The position numbers and the translations under genes were made by a program. Source: Hymenobacter daecheongensis DSM 21074 (GTDB lineage Bacteria > Bacteroidota > Bacteroidia > Cytophagales > Hymenobacteraceae). Taken from it: a stretch of DNA of 64,000 bases. The stretch covers positions 1 to 64,000 of the forward strand of contig NZ_FQYN01000012.1 in NCBI RefSeq assembly GCF_900141805.1, given 5' to 3'. The notes below the pieces were generated by a model. The model did not search any database, was not told the DNA's origin, and saw only the letters and a program-made list of their open reading frames with translations. Every line of letters begins with the position of its first letter. The first letter of the stretch is position 1. Positions 49,530 to 57,963 of the stretch are shown in pieces.

Positions 49530-50925
49530 GGCGTTTTTGGCTGTCAGACATCTCAGCCAGCCACTGGGCCAGCGCCAGCGCCTGCTGGCGCAGCTCCGGC
49601 ACGGCCGTCGATTCGAAGTAAGCCGGGCGGCGGCTGGGGCCGAGCGTGAAAAATACCGGCGACACCTGCTGCTCTTTGTCTAATAATGCACCGTGCGAAT
49701 CAGTCAGCATGCCCAAACCCAACGGATCTGGGACCAGCTGCCCGGCTTCGCGCAGACCTATTACCAGCGGGTCGTCGATGCGGCGGTAGTCGAGCAGCGG
49801 GCCGGTGCAGGTGATGACGTGGCGGGCCGTCAGCCAGTGTTGGTAGCCCCGCTTCTCAATCTGTACCGCTAAGTCTTCGCCCTGGGGCACCAGCTGCCGC
49901 ACCCGGCCCAGCTGCATCCTGACGATGCCCGCATCCAGCATGGCCTGCACGGCGGCCTGGTTTTGCGGCGGGCTCCGGTGCCGCACCACCGACCAGATGG
50001 AGGCCAGATGGCGCAGAAACCGCGCCTGCTCCGCCAGCGGCCACGCCGCCCAGATGCGGCCCAGATCCGGCCGCAGCGAATCCAGCACCGGCCGCCAGTC
50101 GATGCCCTGCCGGGCGGCGGCCCGCACCCGGCCGCGCACTGCCCGCAACACCGCGCCCACGGTGGTGAGACCCGCCAGCTCGGTGGCGTAGAAGCTGGGG
50201 TAGCCGGTCGTTATGGGGCCGTGCTCAGCGGGCCAGCGGCCGTTGCGCGAAACCACCGTCACGGGGCCGGTGTGGCCATCGGCGGCCAGCCCCAGCAGTA
50301 CATCCACCGCCGTCAGCCCCGAGCCGATGAGCAGCACTGAGTGCTCCGGCGCAATGCCGCGCAGCGCCCCTTTGGCCCAGGGGTTGCCGTGGTAGGTGGG
50401 GTGGTGGAGGTACGCCTGAGCCGGGCCGGTAGGAGGGAGGGGCGCAAAATTGCCCAGCGCCAGCACCACCTGATCGGTGCGCAGGGCGTGCCCACTGGCC
50501 AGCTGCACCGTCGCGGAGTACTTATCGGGGGCCACCGTAGCGGCCACGGCCGCATCCTGGTACCAGAAAAACCGCATGCCATTCATGGCTGGCTGCGCCA
50601 ATACCGTCGAAACCAGCTCCTGCAGATAGCGGCCGTAGATCTGGCGGGAGCAGAATTGCTGGGCGCAGGCGGGCAGTTCGGTGGTGGCCACCCAGTTCGT
50701 GAAGTGGTCGGGGTCGCCGGGGAAGGCGCTCAGGGCCGGCGTACGCACGTTTAGCAGGTATTCGGGCCGCCGCGCCGAGTAGGCCAGGCCGGGGCCGGGC
50801 GCCGGGCGCGGCTCCACCAGGTGGACGTCGATGGGGTGCGGGCCGCCGCGCAGGTGCGCCAGCTGCACCAGCAGCATCGCGCCCGAAAAGCCGCCCCCGA
50901 TAATCGTAATCGTTCGTCGTTGCAC
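49519..50925 (-). CDS. FAD/NAD(P)-binding oxidoreductase (NAD_binding_9 type)
   Basis: 468 residues from GTG 50925, giving MQRRTITIIGGGFSGAMLLV with the dinucleotide motif GGGFSGA at 10-16. No ATG lies near; an upstream TTG at 51036 would add 37 residues of no resemblance, so GTG is preferred. Conserved FAD features VVLALGN and CTGPLLDYRRIDDPLVIGL are present. It resembles the FAD-NAD(P)-binding proteins of unknown substrate (HcaD/NAD_binding_9 group). The C-terminal LSS and stop lie inside the repeat at 49372-49529. Cytosolic. Confidence 0.87.
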   Translation of the reverse strand: MQRRTITIIGGGFSGAMLLVQLAHLRGGPHPIDVHLVEPRPAPGPGLAYSARRPEYLLNVRTPALSAFPGDPDHFTNWVATTELPACAQQFCSRQIYGRYLQELVSTVLAQPAMNGMRFFWYQDAAVAATVAPDKYSATVQLASGHALRTDQVVLALGNFAPLPPTGPAQAYLHHPTYHGNPWAKGALRGIAPEHSVLLIGSGLTAVDVLLGLAADGHTGPVTVVSRNGRWPAEHGPITTGYPSFYATELAGLTTVGAVLRAVRGRVRAAARQGIDWRPVLDSLRPDLGRIWAAWPLAEQARFLRHLASIWSVVRHRSPPQNQAAVQAMLDAGIVRMQLGRVRQLVPQGEDLAVQIEKRGYQHWLTARHVITCTGPLLDYRRIDDPLVIGLREAGQLVPDPLGLGMLTDSHGALLDKEQQVSPVFFTLGPSRRPAYFESTAVPELRQQALALAQWLAEMSDSQKRLSS

Positions 50926-51041
50926 CCAGGTGTAATGTGAAAGCGTGAGGGAAGCTGGTGGCGAAAAGGTGAAAAAAGCGGGTGTAAAGTCCTGTATGCT
51001 GGTTGACAGGAGTTGCGGCGGCCTCGGTTTCGGCAAAACGC

Positions 51042-51075
51042 AAAAGCCCGGCCCCGAGTTAAGCGGAGCCGGGCT
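51042..51075 (-). terminator. Terminator after hldD
   Basis: On the minus strand AGCCCGGC (51068-51075) pairs with GCCGGGCT (51045-51052) followed by TTT. It lies 90 bp downstream of the hldD stop. Confidence 0.6.
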
Positions 51076-51163
51076 GCAATAAGGGCAATTGCGTAGAAAC
51101 GGCGAGCGGTCAGCCCATTGGCGGCCACACTAAAATTATGGCATTCGCTGCCGGGCCGCGCGG

Positions 51164-52129
51164 CTACAGATACGCGCCGGGCACCAGATAATTGCGCACG
51201 TAGTCATCAATACCGTCTTCCAGGCGCGTGAAGGGCCGGTCGTAGCCAATGCCGCGCAGCTTGCTCATATCAGCCTGGGTGTAGTACTGGTAGGTGTCGC
51301 GGATGTCCTCAGGCGTATCGCGGAACCGGATATCGGCGGTGCGGTCCAGGGCCTGGAAGGTGTTCAGGGTGAGGTCCATAAACGTACGAGCTTCGCCGGT
51401 GCCCAGGTTATAGATGCCGGAGTGCTTGCGGTTGTTCATCAGAAAGAAGCACACTTCTACCACGTCTTTCACATACACGAAGTCGCGCTGCTGCTCGCCG
51501 TCGGCGAAGTCGGGGTTGTGCGAGCGGAACAAGGTCATGGAGCCAGTCTTGCGGATCTGCTCGAAGGCGTGGAAAATCACCGAGGCCATGCGGCCCTTGT
51601 GGTATTCGTTGGGGCCATACACGTTGAAAAACTTCAGGCCCGCCCAGAAAAACGGCTTCTCCGGCTGCTGCACGGCCCAGTTGTCGAAGTCGTTCTTGGA
51701 GTCGCCGTAGGGATTCAGGGGCTTGAGCAAAGGCAGCAGCGCGTCGTCGTCGGAGTAGCCCAGCGTGCCCGAGCCGTAGGTGGCGGCTGAGGAGGCATAC
51801 ACCAGCGGCAGCTGATACTGGCAGCAGGCCCGCCACATCTTCTGCGAATACTCCAGGTTCAGCAGATCGAAAATGGCCTTGTCCTGCTCCGTGGTATCGG
51901 TGCGGGCCCCCAGGTGGAAGATGAACTCGACCTGCTCGTGGTTGGCGTCCAGCCACTCAAAAAACTCGTTGCGGTCCACGTATTCACGCAGGCGCTTGCC
52001 CTTCAGGTTGGCGAGCTTGCGCTCCACGGCAAAATTATCGACCACCACGATATCGTTGAAATTGGCGGCGTTCAGGCGGGTAACAAGGCAGCTGGCAATA
52101 AAGCCGGCCGCTCCGGTGACAACTATCAT
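51164..52129 (-). CDS. hldD: ADP-L-glycero-D-manno-heptose 6-epimerase
   Basis: 321 residues. Extended SDR epimerase with the NAD(P) motif GAAGFIA (6-12), HLGARTDTTEQD (72-83), Y141-xxx-K145 (NPYGDSKND) and the HldD-specific FFNVYGPNEYHKGRMASVIF and FVYVKDVVEVCFFLMNNRKH. It inverts C6 of ADP-D-glycero-manno-heptose to make the LPS inner-core heptose donor. Full length and well conserved. lpxB at 54917 is another LPS gene nearby. Terminator at 51042. Confidence 0.95.
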   Translation of the reverse strand: MIVVTGAAGFIASCLVTRLNAANFNDIVVVDNFAVERKLANLKGKRLREYVDRNEFFEWLDANHEQVEFIFHLGARTDTTEQDKAIFDLLNLEYSQKMWRACCQYQLPLVYASSAATYGSGTLGYSDDDALLPLLKPLNPYGDSKNDFDNWAVQQPEKPFFWAGLKFFNVYGPNEYHKGRMASVIFHAFEQIRKTGSMTLFRSHNPDFADGEQQRDFVYVKDVVEVCFFLMNNRKHSGIYNLGTGEARTFMDLTLNTFQALDRTADIRFRDTPEDIRDTYQYYTQADMSKLRGIGYDRPFTRLEDGIDDYVRNYLVPGAYL

Positions 52130-52290
52130 AAGGCGAAGATTTTGGCCAAAAGTAGGGAAAAACGGTGGGGTGGGAGGCGCGAAATAAACAACGACGGTTC
52201 CCGCAGAGGTACGCAGAGGAAAACGCAGAGGGCGCAGAGCATAAACGAAAAAACGCTGCCGGCTTTGCCGCGTCGCACTACCTTTAACGC
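52130..52290. other. Promoter region with short direct repeats
   Basis: Contains four copies of CGCAGAG (52205-52237) in near-regular spacing and, just before the BtuF-like gene, TACCTTTA (52279-52286), one base off the TAnnTTTG box, ending four bases before ATG 52291. The intergenic layout mirrors that of 45528. Confidence 0.4.
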
Positions 52291-53199
52291 ATGATTCGTT
52301 TCGTGCTCCGGCTCTCGCAGCCGCTTTTGCTGATCCTGCTGTTCAGCGCCTGCCAATCTGACAACCACGCCCGGCCGCCCGCCGCGGCCGCCGCGCCGCA
52401 TCAGCTCACCGACGACCTCGGCCGCCGCCTCACTGTGCCCGCCCACCCGCGCCGCATTATGGCCCTGGCCGCGTCCATGACCGAAATGCTCTACGCCGTG
52501 GCCGATACCGTTACCATCATCGGCCGCACCCAGGTCTGCGATTTTCCCAAAGCCGCCCTGCGCAAGCCTATCGTCAACAGCTACCCGCTCGACCTGGAAA
52601 GCCTCGTAAAGCTGCACCCCGACGTAGTCTTCACCACCGACGGCATCACCTCCCTGGACGACGCGGCCCGCCTGCAGAAGCTGGGCATCCCGGTTTATTA
52701 CCAGAAATATGAGAAAGTAGCCGATGTGTTGCGCGGCCTCCAAGATCTGGGCCGCATCCTGGGCCGGGAGCAGATGGCAAAGCGGCTTACCGACTCGCTG
52801 GCCACCGAGCTGCGAGCAATTCAGCCGAAACAGCCGCCCCAGCCGGCCCCGAAAGTGCTGGCCATCACTTGGCAGGACCCGATTTACGTGTACGGCCAAA
52901 ACACGCTGTTCACCGACAAAATCAGCCTTGCCGGCGGCCAGAATGCGGTGGTTGAAAAATTCCCCCAGCCCTACCCGGCCCTCACCCGCGAGTACATTCT
53001 GCAGCTTAACCCCGACATCCTCATCGGCGGCAGCTTCGGCAAGCTGGACAGCACGTTTTTCAAAAAATACCCCGAGCTGAAGCGCATCAAAGCCTACCAA
53101 AACCACCGCATCTACGCCATTACGGGTGATTTGATGGAGCGGCCCGGCCCGCGCGTGATGCAGTCGGTGCGGGAGCTGCAAGGGCTGCTGCGTCCATGA
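52291..53199 (+). CDS. BtuF-like periplasmic-binding lipoprotein (cobalamin/iron-complex ABC transport)
   Basis: 302 residues. Lipobox cysteine at 21 (LLLILLFSAC). TroA/BtuF-type solute-binding fold with MALAASMTEMLYAVADTVTI, PDVVFTTDGITSLDDAARLQ and VFFKKYPELKRI-like segments. It captures a cobalamin or Fe-siderophore-like ligand in the periplasm and hands it to the permease at 53196, whose start overlaps its stop by four bases (ATGA). B12 is inferred from family similarity only. No ATPase gene follows. Confidence 0.85.
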   Translation: MIRFVLRLSQPLLLILLFSACQSDNHARPPAAAAAPHQLTDDLGRRLTVPAHPRRIMALAASMTEMLYAVADTVTIIGRTQVCDFPKAALRKPIVNSYPLDLESLVKLHPDVVFTTDGITSLDDAARLQKLGIPVYYQKYEKVADVLRGLQDLGRILGREQMAKRLTDSLATELRAIQPKQPPQPAPKVLAITWQDPIYVYGQNTLFTDKISLAGGQNAVVEKFPQPYPALTREYILQLNPDILIGGSFGKLDSTFFKKYPELKRIKAYQNHRIYAITGDLMERPGPRVMQSVRELQGLLRP

Positions 53200-54194
53200 G
53201 CCGCCCTGCCGCGCCCTGGCTGCTGGCCGCGCTGCTCCTCATGGCCGCCTTAGTAGTGGTGGGCCTACGCGTGGGCAGCTTCGCGCTGGACTACGCCTTC
53301 ATCGGCCGCACCCTGCTCCACTACGATGCCACCGACCCCGCCCAGCTGGTGCTGGTGCAGCTGCGCCTGCCGCGCATTCTGATGGCTTTGCTGGCCGGAG
53401 CCGGCCTGGCCGTGAGCGGCTACCTCATGCAGGCTATGGTGAACAACGCTCTGGCCGACCCGTATCTGCTCGGAACCGCCTCGGGCGCTTCGCTGGGCGC
53501 TATTCTGTGCTTCGCCCTGCTGCCCGATGTAATGCTGCACGGCCTGTATCTGCCACCGCTGGCCGCGCTGGCTGGGGCTTTGGTCACTACGCTGGTGGTG
53601 GTAGCGCTGGGCACGCAGCGGGGCAAGATTATGCCGGCGCAATTGCTGCTGGCTGGCGTCGCGCTCAGCTCCCTCACCACGGCCATCGGCGGGCTGCTCA
53701 CGTTTCTTTCCACTTCCGAAGGCAAGCTGCGCACGGTGGTTTTCTGGGCAATGGGCAGCTTCGAGCGGGCCGGCTGGGACGTGCTGGCTTACCCCGCCGG
53801 GGCGCTGTTGCTGGCTTTGGGACTGCTGATTTTCCTGCAGAAAGGCATCAATATCCTGCTCCTGGGCGAGGAGCGGGCCCAGGCCCTGGGCGTGCCGGTA
53901 GCCCGCACGCGCTGGCTGCTGGTCATCACGGCTTCGGGGCTCACGGGCTGCATTGTGGCTTTGTGCGGCCCCGTAGGCTTCGTAGGCCTCATGATTCCGC
54001 ACCTCACGCGTTGGCTGCTGGGCGTCACGGGCAAGGCCAACCTGCTGTTCTGCGCCCTGCTCGGGGCCGACTTCCTGCTCGGCTGCGACCTGCTGGCCCG
54101 CCTGCTCTACCCGCCCGCCGGTTTGCCCGTCGGCCTCATTACGGCCCTGTTCGGCGTACCGTTCTTCGTATATTTGCTGCGGAAAAAGAGTTGA
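53196..54194 (+). CDS. FecCD/BtuC-family ABC permease
   Basis: 332 residues with about nine to ten membrane helices. Family motifs: LRLPRILMALLAGAGLAVSG, NNALADPYLLGTASGASLGA, TSEGKLRTVVFWAMGSFERA and GFVGLMIPHLTRWLLG. It forms the inner-membrane channel for the BtuF-like protein upstream (4-bp overlap). The matching ATPase (BtuD/FecE) is missing from this locus, because queD follows; it must be encoded elsewhere or a shared ATPase is used. Confidence 0.92.
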   Translation: MSRPAAPWLLAALLLMAALVVVGLRVGSFALDYAFIGRTLLHYDATDPAQLVLVQLRLPRILMALLAGAGLAVSGYLMQAMVNNALADPYLLGTASGASLGAILCFALLPDVMLHGLYLPPLAALAGALVTTLVVVALGTQRGKIMPAQLLLAGVALSSLTTAIGGLLTFLSTSEGKLRTVVFWAMGSFERAGWDVLAYPAGALLLALGLLIFLQKGINILLLGEERAQALGVPVARTRWLLVITASGLTGCIVALCGPVGFVGLMIPHLTRWLLGVTGKANLLFCALLGADFLLGCDLLARLLYPPAGLPVGLITALFGVPFFVYLLRKKS

Positions 54195-54352
54195 TGTGCT
54201 GATTTGCTGATGCGTTGATGTGTTGATTTCTATCGGCTTACGGCCGGTTTTCTCCATTGCTCAACTGCCTTCGGCACGAAGCCTGACCCGAGCCGCTCAA
54301 CTGCGGCATGTCCATCAGCACATCAGCAAATCAACACATTAGCACATCAACG
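54192..54352. repeat. Paired arrays of TGATGTGC-type octamers
   Basis: 54192-54231 reads as five tandem octamers of pattern TGAT(G/T)(T/C)G(C/T): TGATGTGC, TGATTTGC, TGATGCGT, TGATGTGT, TGATTTCT. 54313-54352 reads as five octamers in the opposite orientation (CATCAGCA, CATCAGCA, AATCAACA, CATTAGCA, CATCAACG). The second array ends one base before the queD ATG (54354), and the two are separated by about 80 bp. The first starts inside the permease stop codon. Confidence 0.7.
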
Positions 54353-54353
54353 A

Positions 54354-54770
54354 ATGATCTACGTCAGCCGGCAGGAGCACTTCAACGCCGCTCACAAGCT
54401 GTATAACCCTGCCTGGACCCAGGAGCGCAACCAGCAGGTATTCGGCCCCTGCGCCAATACCAACTGGCACGGCCACAACTACGACCTGATCGTAACCGTG
54501 AAGGGCCAGCCCGACCCGGAAACCGGCTTTGTCATCGACCTAAAGGCCCTCAGCTCCCTCATCCGCGAGCATGTCGTGGACCAGGTTGACCACAAAAACC
54601 TCAACCTCGACGTGCCCTTCATGAAGGACCAGCTCGCCAGCACCGAAAACCTGGTGGTGGCCTTCTGGCAAATTCTGGCCCCCGAAATCGCCAAAATCTC
54701 CGCTGCCCAACTGCACTGCATCAAGCTCTACGAAACCCCCCGCAACTTCGTGGAATATTACGGCGAGTAA
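54354..54770 (+). CDS. queD: 6-carboxy-5,6,7,8-tetrahydropterin synthase (QueD/PTPS family)
   Basis: 138 residues. The zinc-binding histidines are H14 (FNAAHKLY) and H39/H41 (WHGHNY), with catalytic C33 (GPCANTNWHGHNY), then FVIDLKALSSLIREHVVDQV then DHKNLN and the C-terminal glutamate in KLYETPRNFVEYYGE. It converts 7,8-dihydroneopterin triphosphate for queuosine or tetrahydropterin synthesis. Near-standard length. No queC/E/F neighbours. The promoter region is the octamer array. Confidence 0.94.
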   Translation: MIYVSRQEHFNAAHKLYNPAWTQERNQQVFGPCANTNWHGHNYDLIVTVKGQPDPETGFVIDLKALSSLIREHVVDQVDHKNLNLDVPFMKDQLASTENLVVAFWQILAPEIAKISAAQLHCIKLYETPRNFVEYYGE

Positions 54771-54776
54771 CTGTAC

Positions 54777-54871
54777 TGTCATGCTGAGTTTGTCGAAGCA
54801 TCTCTACTGCAATGCTAATTAGTGCCATTACAACGAAGCGGTAGAGATGCTTCGACAAGCTCAGCATGACA
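54777..54871. repeat. Inverted repeat GTCATGCTGAG/CTCAGCATGAC
   Basis: The 31-nt arms (54777-54807, TGTCATGCTGAGTTTGTCGA...; 54841-54871) match at 30 of 31 positions around a 33-nt loop. The right end is 45 bp before lpxB. The unit GTCATGCTGAG...GAAGCATCTCTAC is a frequent intergenic element in this phylum. Confidence 0.7.
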
Positions 54872-54916
54872 CGCACCGATTTTTGATTAGGCTCATAAAG
54901 GCCGCATTTCAACTAA

Positions 54917-56026
54917 ATGAAGTATTACCTGATAGCCGGTGAGCGTTCCGGCGACTTTCACGCCTCGCACCTCATGCGCGAACTGCGCCAACAAGACCCC
55001 GAAGCCGAATTCCGTGGCTGGGGCGGCGACATGATGCAGGCCGAAGGCGGCACGCTCGTGCACCACTACCAGGAAATGGCCATTATGGGCTTCTGGGAAG
55101 CGGCTACCAGCATCCTCAAGTTTCGCGGCTACCTCAAGGAGTGCCAGCGCGATATTCAGGCCTACCAGCCCGACGTCGTGATTCTGATTGATTACGCCGG
55201 CTTCAACCTGCGCGTGGCCAAGTTCGCCAAGGCCCAGGGCCTGAAAGTATTCTACTACATCTCGCCCAAAATCTGGGCCTGGAACCAAGGCCGCGTGCAT
55301 CAAGTGAAAGCCCTGGTAGACAAGATGTTCGTCATCCTGCCCTTCGAGAAGGAATTCTACCAGCGCTTCGGCTACGACGTGGACTACATCGGCAACCCCA
55401 CCGTGGATGCCATTGCTGAGCACCCCGTCACCACCGACTTCTACCAGCGCAACAACCTCGACTCGCAGAAGCCCATCATTGCTGTGCTGCCCGGCTCGCG
55501 CAAGCAGGAAATCGAGGAGATGCTCTACGAGATGCTCGCCATCCTGCCGCCCTTCCTCGACTACCAGTTCATCGTGGCCGGCGTGACGAACCTGGAGCGC
55601 AGCTACTACGCCAACTTCGAGCGCAACAACGTGCGCATCCTTTTCGACCAAACCTACGACCTGCTCGCTCACGCCAAAGCCGCCCTCGTCACCAGCGGCA
55701 CCGCCACCCTGGAAACAGCCCTGTTCAACGTGCCCCAGGTGGTCTGCTACCGCACCAGCGCTGTGTCTTACGCCATCGGCAAGGCCGTTATCAAAGTGCC
55801 CTACATTTCCCTGGTCAACCTGATTGCCGGCAAGGAAGTGGTAAAAGAACTGATTCAGGGCGAATTCAACTCCCGCAACCTGGTCACGGAACTGAAAAAA
55901 ATCACTGCCGACGAAGCATTTATTGCCGAGCAGAAAGCCGGCTACGCGGAACTACAGGAGAAACTCGGGCGCAATAATGCCGCGCAGAAAGCGGCGGAGT
56001 TGATGGTGGGGTATTTGAAAGAGTAA
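54917..56026 (+). CDS. lpxB: Lipid-A-disaccharide synthase
   Basis: 369 residues. MKYYLIAGERSGDFHASHLM is the typical LpxB start; other hallmarks are GWGGDMMQAEGG, DYAGFNLRVAKFAKAQGLKV, SPKIWAWNQGRVHQVK and GNPTVDAIAEH. It joins UDP-2,3-diacylglucosamine and lipid X to make the tetraacylated disaccharide of lipid A at the inner face of the inner membrane. Length is normal. Followed by a strong terminator. Confidence 0.96.
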   Translation: MKYYLIAGERSGDFHASHLMRELRQQDPEAEFRGWGGDMMQAEGGTLVHHYQEMAIMGFWEAATSILKFRGYLKECQRDIQAYQPDVVILIDYAGFNLRVAKFAKAQGLKVFYYISPKIWAWNQGRVHQVKALVDKMFVILPFEKEFYQRFGYDVDYIGNPTVDAIAEHPVTTDFYQRNNLDSQKPIIAVLPGSRKQEIEEMLYEMLAILPPFLDYQFIVAGVTNLERSYYANFERNNVRILFDQTYDLLAHAKAALVTSGTATLETALFNVPQVVCYRTSAVSYAIGKAVIKVPYISLVNLIAGKEVVKELIQGEFNSRNLVTELKKITADEAFIAEQKAGYAELQEKLGRNNAAQKAAELMVGYLKE

Positions 56027-56047
56027 GTGAGTGATATTTTAACTTAT

Positions 56048-56084
56048 AAAAAAGCCCCATTAGAACTTTCTAATGGGGCTTTTT
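56048..56084 (+). terminator. Rho-independent terminator after lpxB
   Basis: AAAAAGCCCCATTAGA (56049-56064) pairs perfectly with TCTAATGGGGCTTTTT (56069-56084) across ACTT. Confidence 0.9.
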
Positions 56085-56089
56085 GAGTC

Positions 56090-56117
56090 TGGTGGGAAGT
56101 GGAGGACTCGAACCTCC
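56090..56117 (-). other. Isolated 3' end of a tRNA gene (T-arm, acceptor strand, CCA)
   Basis: Minus strand reads GGAGG-TTCGAGT-CCTCC-ACTTCCC-A-CCA: a perfect 5-bp T-stem, 7-base TpsiC-type loop, 7-nt acceptor strand, discriminator A and encoded CCA. No matching 5' half (GGGAAGT) is found in the next 250 bp. It looks like an integration scar or attachment-site remnant. The sequence beyond it (to about 56340) is more A/T-rich than the neighbours. Confidence 0.5.
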
Positions 56118-56142
56118 GCTCTCTGTCCTGAATTAAGATTAC

Positions 56143-56307
56143 TTATTCTATGCTTTCAATATCTTGATAGCATGGAGCCGGAACCGTTCCTCCCACGAGA
56201 GCTACTCCACCTACTACACTTATGAGCGATGTCATCATGGCTGTCAAGTTTTGGGATAATACCATTTTTACAAATGAGAAGAAGTCCACAACCCCAGCTA
56301 CAGACAT
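56143..56307 (-). CDS. Possible small membrane protein
   Basis: 54 codons from ATG 56307: MSVAGVVDFFSFVKMVLSQN, then LTAMMTSLISVVGGVALVGG and a polar end. Two hydrophobic stretches suggest a membrane peptide or phage-holin-like protein, but no family is recognised. It lies in the A/T-rich patch beside the tRNA 3' fragment and may belong to a decayed mobile element. Confidence 0.3.
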   Translation of the reverse strand: MSVAGVVDFFSFVKMVLSQNLTAMMTSLISVVGGVALVGGTVPAPCYQDIESIE

Positions 56308-56374
56308 TGCAAAGTCAACAGTCAAAGTAACCTTTAAACTCAGGTCTTTGCCCAACAAGGCTTGTATCTAACGC

Positions 56375-57604
56375 TTACGCCGCCCGCAACTGCTTCAGCG
56401 GTGACTTTTCAAACTTGCTCTGGGCGTAGTCCAGATCAATAACCAGCTCCTTCACATCCGATTCCGACGGAATGTCGAACATGGCATCGGTCATGATGCT
56501 TTCGCAGATGCTGCGCAGGCCGCGGGCCCCGAGGCGGTACTCGTCGGCTTTTACCACGATATACTCCAGCGCTTCCTCGGTGAAGGTCAGTTCCACGCCT
56601 TCCATCTCGAAGAGGCGGTTGTACTGCTTCACAATCGAGTTTTTCGGCTCGGTCAGGATTTTGCGTAGCGTGGCGTGGTCGAGCGGGTTGAGGTGGGTGA
56701 GCACCGGCAGACGGCCAATCAGCTCCGGAATCAGGCCGAAGGCTTTCATGTCCATGGCCGTCACGTAGCGCAGGAAGTTGTTGGTGTCCACCTTATCGTC
56801 CAGCATCGTTTTGGCGAAGCCCATGGGCTTGGTATTCAGGCGGCTCTTGATGATGCGCTCGATGCCCACGAAGGCCCCGCCGCAGATGAACAGGATGTTC
56901 TCGGTGTTCACCGTAATCATCTTCTGCTCGGGGTGCTTGCGGCCGCCGTGAGGCGGTACGTTCACGGTGGTGCCTTCCAGCAGCTTCAGCATGGCCTGCT
57001 GCACGCCCTCGCCGCTCACGTCGCGCGTGATACTGGGGTTGTCGCTCTTACGGGCAATCTTGTCTACTTCGTCAATGTAGACGATGCCGCGCTCGGCGGC
57101 TTCCACGTTGTAGTCGGCGGCCTGGAGCAGGCGGGTTAGGATGCTTTCTACATCCTCGCCCACGTAGCCGGCCTCGGTGAGCACCGTGGCATCGGCAATG
57201 CAGAAGGGCACCTGCAGGATGTTAGCCAGCATTTTGGCCAAAAAGGTCTTGCCCGTGCCGGTTTCGCCCACCATCATGATGTTCGATTTCTCAATCACCA
57301 CATCGTCCTTGGTCGAAGCCTTCGGCTGCATCAGACGCTTGTAGTGGTTGTACACGGCCACCGACATCACCTTTTTAGCTTCCTCCTGGCCCACCACGTA
57401 CTGGTCGAGGTACTCCTTCATCTCGCGCGGCTTCACGAGGTTGAATTTCGGCGTCTTCGAGTTCGAGCGAATCTTATTCTCCTCGTTCAGAATTTGCTGG
57501 GCCTGCCCCACGCACCGCTCACAGATGTGCGCATTGATGCCGGAAATCATGACCGTGACGTCTTTTTTGCTTTTACCGCAGAAGGAGCACGTTATATCTG
57601 CCAT
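56375..57604 (-). CDS. clpX: ATP-dependent protease ATPase subunit ClpX
   Basis: 409 residues from ATG 57604 ([20 protein letters not shown]). Four-cysteine zinc finger C6-C9-C28-C31, Walker A GETGTGKT, pore loop GYVGEDVES, Walker [13 protein letters not shown] and the RKH loop (GGRKHPEQK) are all intact, ending [11 protein letters not shown]. It unfolds tagged proteins and feeds them to ClpP. clpP (57964) lies upstream on the same strand, 359 bp away, with tig before it. The usual tig-clpP-clpX order is kept though the gap is repeat-filled. Confidence 0.97.
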   Translation of the reverse strand: MADITCSFCGKSKKDVTVMISGINAHICERCVGQAQQILNEENKIRSNSKTPKFNLVKPREMKEYLDQYVVGQEEAKKVMSVAVYNHYKRLMQPKASTKDDVVIEKSNIMMVGETGTGKTFLAKMLANILQVPFCIADATVLTEAGYVGEDVESILTRLLQAADYNVEAAERGIVYIDEVDKIARKSDNPSITRDVSGEGVQQAMLKLLEGTTVNVPPHGGRKHPEQKMITVNTENILFICGGAFVGIERIIKSRLNTKPMGFAKTMLDDKVDTNNFLRYVTAMDMKAFGLIPELIGRLPVLTHLNPLDHATLRKILTEPKNSIVKQYNRLFEMEGVELTFTEEALEYIVVKADEYRLGARGLRSICESIMTDAMFDIPSESDVKELVIDLDYAQSKFEKSPLKQLRAA

Positions 57605-57963
57605 TGCTAGAACTCTCAGAAACAGGGTAGGGGAAGCCGAATGTAACACCGGCAACTCAAAGGTACGAAAACGCCAACGCCACCCGCACCGAAAAAAGTT
57701 GCTTTTGGCCCGAATGCGGTGTTGTTGGATCTTTTATTAGATCAGTCATCCTTTATCTGGCGTACGCCTGCGAAGGACCTTCCTCGCCGTTCACTACAAC
57801 TGTTATTCAACGCACAAAGCCCTTTACCGCACAACAGTAAAGGGCTTTGCTTGTTGAAAAAGGTTGCAAGAACAGCAGGAGCGAAGCCAAAGCATCTCGC
57901 GTGCTGACGAATGATTGCTAACCCAAGCCCCCTCGCTTTTGGAGAGGGGGTTGGGGATGAGGT
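57605..57963. repeat. Repeat-filled gap between clpX and clpP
   Basis: 359 bp without genes. 57808-57856 carries the hairpin CAACGCACAAAGCCCTTTAC / GTAAAGGGCTTTG shared with 49427-49470, flanked by GTCATCC and GCGAAGGACCTTCCTC (57745-57785). Near clpP a CCCCCTCGC/GGGGGTTGGGG hairpin (57928-57956) resembles the one at 62918. The clpX promoter must lie here. Confidence 0.55.

Noticed and set aside
52130-52290. Cobalamin riboswitch upstream of the BtuF-like gene
   Set aside because: No B12-box-like GCCACTG or multi-stem leader; the gap is only 161 bp and mostly CGCAGAG repeats.
56090-56250. Complete tRNA gene with intron or unusual arms
   Set aside because: No GGGAAGT acceptor strand or D-arm upstream within 250 bp; only the 3' end is recognisable.
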